A stretch of 60,000 nucleotides of DNA from positions 5,086,001 to 5,146,000 of the forward strand of contig NC_045148.1 in NCBI RefSeq assembly GCF_008831285.2, given 5' to 3'. This document shows, piece by piece, positions 58,401 through 60,000 of this stretch (its first letter is position 1; each line of letters starts with the position of its first letter). This stretch comes from Nymphaea colorata. Its lineage: Eukaryota; Streptophyta; Magnoliopsida; Nymphaeales; Nymphaeaceae. Position numbers and translations under genes: made by a program. Under the pieces are notes generated by a model. The model worked only from the letters and a program-made list of their open reading frames with translations, was not told the origin of the DNA and made no database searches.

Positions 58401-59328
58401 ATAGAGAATGTGACAGATCGGCAATAATAAAAGTCCAACACCACACAATAGAGGTAAACACGATCAAGCAGTATGCAGCACTTCTCCCAAACAAATTACG
58501 AACAACCAGATAGTAGAATTGAATAATATCCTGAAGAGAAAGCAGCCCTTCTTAAGAAAAATTACCTCCACAGCAGACCCACGACAGAGGAATGTTGTAA
58601 CAATGCTATCCACCTACTAACATAAACCTCACAACAGCATAAACTAATCCAGAACTACTAGTTTCTGCAATTACACCTGCTAGTTGCTGCTTTCTACTAT
58701 TTAGGAGACAAAAAACTGAAACTATTGTTGTTTTCAGTCTCCTATGGACGGAATCTTTGCTTTTTGCTACCTGTTTGCACCTTCAGAAAGTTGAAAACTG
58801 CTGTTGATTTCTACATATTACAACAAACTGTTGATTTCATACGACTGTTTATTTATACATATTACAGCAAACTGTTGATTTCAGAAGACTGTTGTTGGCC
58901 CACATATAAACTTTCAGAGCTACTGATTTCTGCATATTACAGCAGGCTGTTGTTGCTTTGTTTTCAGTCGTCCACCTACAATCAGCAAAGCAACATCCAC
59001 GACAACAACAAGGCTGAAACAACCGTCACGATCAGCAAATCAACTCTGCTCCACATGCCAAATGCTGCTCCACACGATCTGAGGTTTTCATACCAAACAG
59101 CAGGCACGAGCCCCACTTAAGGATCTGATCACGCCTTCCACATAGGTGTGATCAGTCCTTCTCCACACAGCACACCCAACTTTTATCTCTTTTACTACCT
59201 CCCTGTTGGTGGGTAAGAAGAGATGAAGATGGGTGACGGGAAGAGGAAAGAAGAAGAAAGTCGTCGGAAAAGGAGGTCGCCGAAGAGAAGGTCGCCAGAA
59301 AACTTACTTGACTGTTGCCGCAGGAGAC
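58228..59328 (-). other. copia untranslated leader with microsatellite
   Basis: The leader between 5' LTR and gag. It contains (TA)n at 58363-58399 and, at 58730-58970, repeated ctgttgatttc/tgcatattacagca phrases. No coding seen. Confidence 0.65.
58363..58399. repeat. (TA)n microsatellite
   Basis: About 18 TA units after a (CAA)n start. Confidence 0.95.
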
Positions 59329-59341
59329 TGCTCTGATACCA
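59329..59341 (-). other. Primer binding site of the copia element
   Basis: gctctgatacca reversed is TGGTATCAGAGC, the exact complement of initiator tRNA-Met 3' end used by plant copia elements, adjacent to the 5' LTR. Confidence 0.9.
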
Positions 59342-59538
59342 TGTTGCAGCCGTGAGTCTTGGAGAGAAATAAAAAAGTCTTTTTTACGTTAACCCTAATC
59401 TCCCTTATAAAAGAGATTAGGATAGAAAAGGGATTTACATATTACATCAATGAAAAATAAAGAAAATATTAAAGAGGTCTTATAACTCTTTAATATTACG
59501 AAGAGCCACCTAGAAACATAAACTCTTCTAATTCAACA
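59342..59538 (-). repeat. 5' LTR of the copia element (197 bp)
   Basis: About 96% like the 3' LTR at 53905-54099. It carries the element's promoter in the - direction (TATA-like tttataag). Confidence 0.92.
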
Positions 59539-60000
59539 TATCCATTGACCAGCTTTTTGGTCATATTAATTGAAAAAAATCTTTAATACACCTGACTTAT
59601 TGAGCTTCAACCAAATATGTCATTGTTAAATCATCTACATAATAATGTCTTGGAAAAATGATATTGGCTTCAACTATTTGTGAGAGTTTGATATGACTTT
59701 GGACTCTTTTTCACCTTAGTCTTCTAGTGAGAATTTCAATCACCATAATATAAGGTGGAGATAAAAAATCTTCCCACCTAATTTCTCTCTCACTATTAAA
59801 ATAATAACCTTCTCTACGATTGATCATCTTTGCGAAAGACACCATCTCCACATATTTCATCACCCTTTCAAACTACCATGAGAAGAAATCCGAATGCCAT
59901 ATAATTCTCCTTTAAAAAGGCCATCTTACCTTGTCATAGGCCTTAAAATGTCTAATTTCAATAACAATGACTACAAACTAGCATTCTCCAGGCTATTAAC
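59539..60000 (-). mobile_element. LINE remnant, part 2 (upstream part on - strand), running off the window
   Basis: Reading from 60000 leftward: IRHFKAYDKV (palm start, about 59945), then an EILTRRLR and KLSQIVEANIIF stretch, then HYYVDDLTMT (about 59620), the catalytic box. Stops and shifts occur between. The same element continues left of the copia insertion at 53904. It is separate from the LINE at 7992-10620, which differs in sequence. Confidence 0.7.

Larger units (their letters stand above)
53905..59538 (-). mobile_element. Structurally complete Ty1/copia retrotransposon with TATCC duplication
   Basis: 5634 bp with two LTRs (53905-54099 and 59342-59538) starting TGTTG and ending ..CA. 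Identical tatcc bases flank it (53900-53904 and 59539-59543), so it is a single clean insertion. Reading on the - strand: 5' LTR, primer site TGGTATCAGAGC, gag, protease, integrase, reverse transcriptase, RNase H, polypurine tract, 3' LTR. The LTRs differ by about seven substitutions and one small indel (about 96% alike), so it is the youngest dated insertion here. The polyprotein frame is interrupted by several stops and at least one frameshift, so it is not autonomous. Confidence 0.93.

Overview
The window is nuclear DNA of a flowering plant. It has intron-containing genes with GT..AG junctions, an AT-rich background with many long (TA)n tracts, and a dense load of plant-type LTR retrotransposons, LINEs, CACTA and hAT elements. 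The species cannot be named from the sequence. No bacterial-type gene, CRISPR array, rRNA or convincing tRNA was seen.

Only two host genes can be supported, both on the + strand. They are paralogous glycoside-hydrolase-family-28 polygalacturonase (pectinase) genes at 17578-20748 and 43130-49963. Each has four coding exons with the same intron positions and phases, an N-terminal signal peptide, and all four GH28 signatures (NTD, GDD, GHG, RIK), so both look functional on paper. They are probably secreted pectin-degrading wall enzymes.

The rest is repeats. 1-645 is the end of an hAT element lying in a copia LTR. 646-7991 is a dead copia element containing a 3.1-kb solo LTR (2535-5639, duplication TCTAG). 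7992-10620 is a LINE remnant on the - strand. About 10660-13993 is a CACTA remnant with TNP2/DUF4218 traces. 14690-17440 is the duplicated upstream region of the first polygalacturonase. 21200-23402 plus 34501-35031 is another copy of that upstream region with no coding part behind it. It is split by an 11-kb dead Ty3/gypsy element (23403-34500), which itself carries a TG..CA insertion (28213-31087, duplication AAGAC). 35-43 kb holds a + strand LINE remnant, MITE-like pieces and unassigned AT-rich DNA. 49964-52146 is mostly unassigned. 52147-53260 is the front of a third copia element. 53400-60000 is a - strand LINE into which a structurally complete but coding-dead copia element (53905-59538, duplication TATCC, LTRs about 96% alike) has jumped.

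The main story is a small polygalacturonase cluster that grew by segmental duplication and was then eroded by nested transposons. I found no sign of a new biological system. The most informative observations are the orphan duplicated promoter and several insertions dated relative to one another by target-site duplications.
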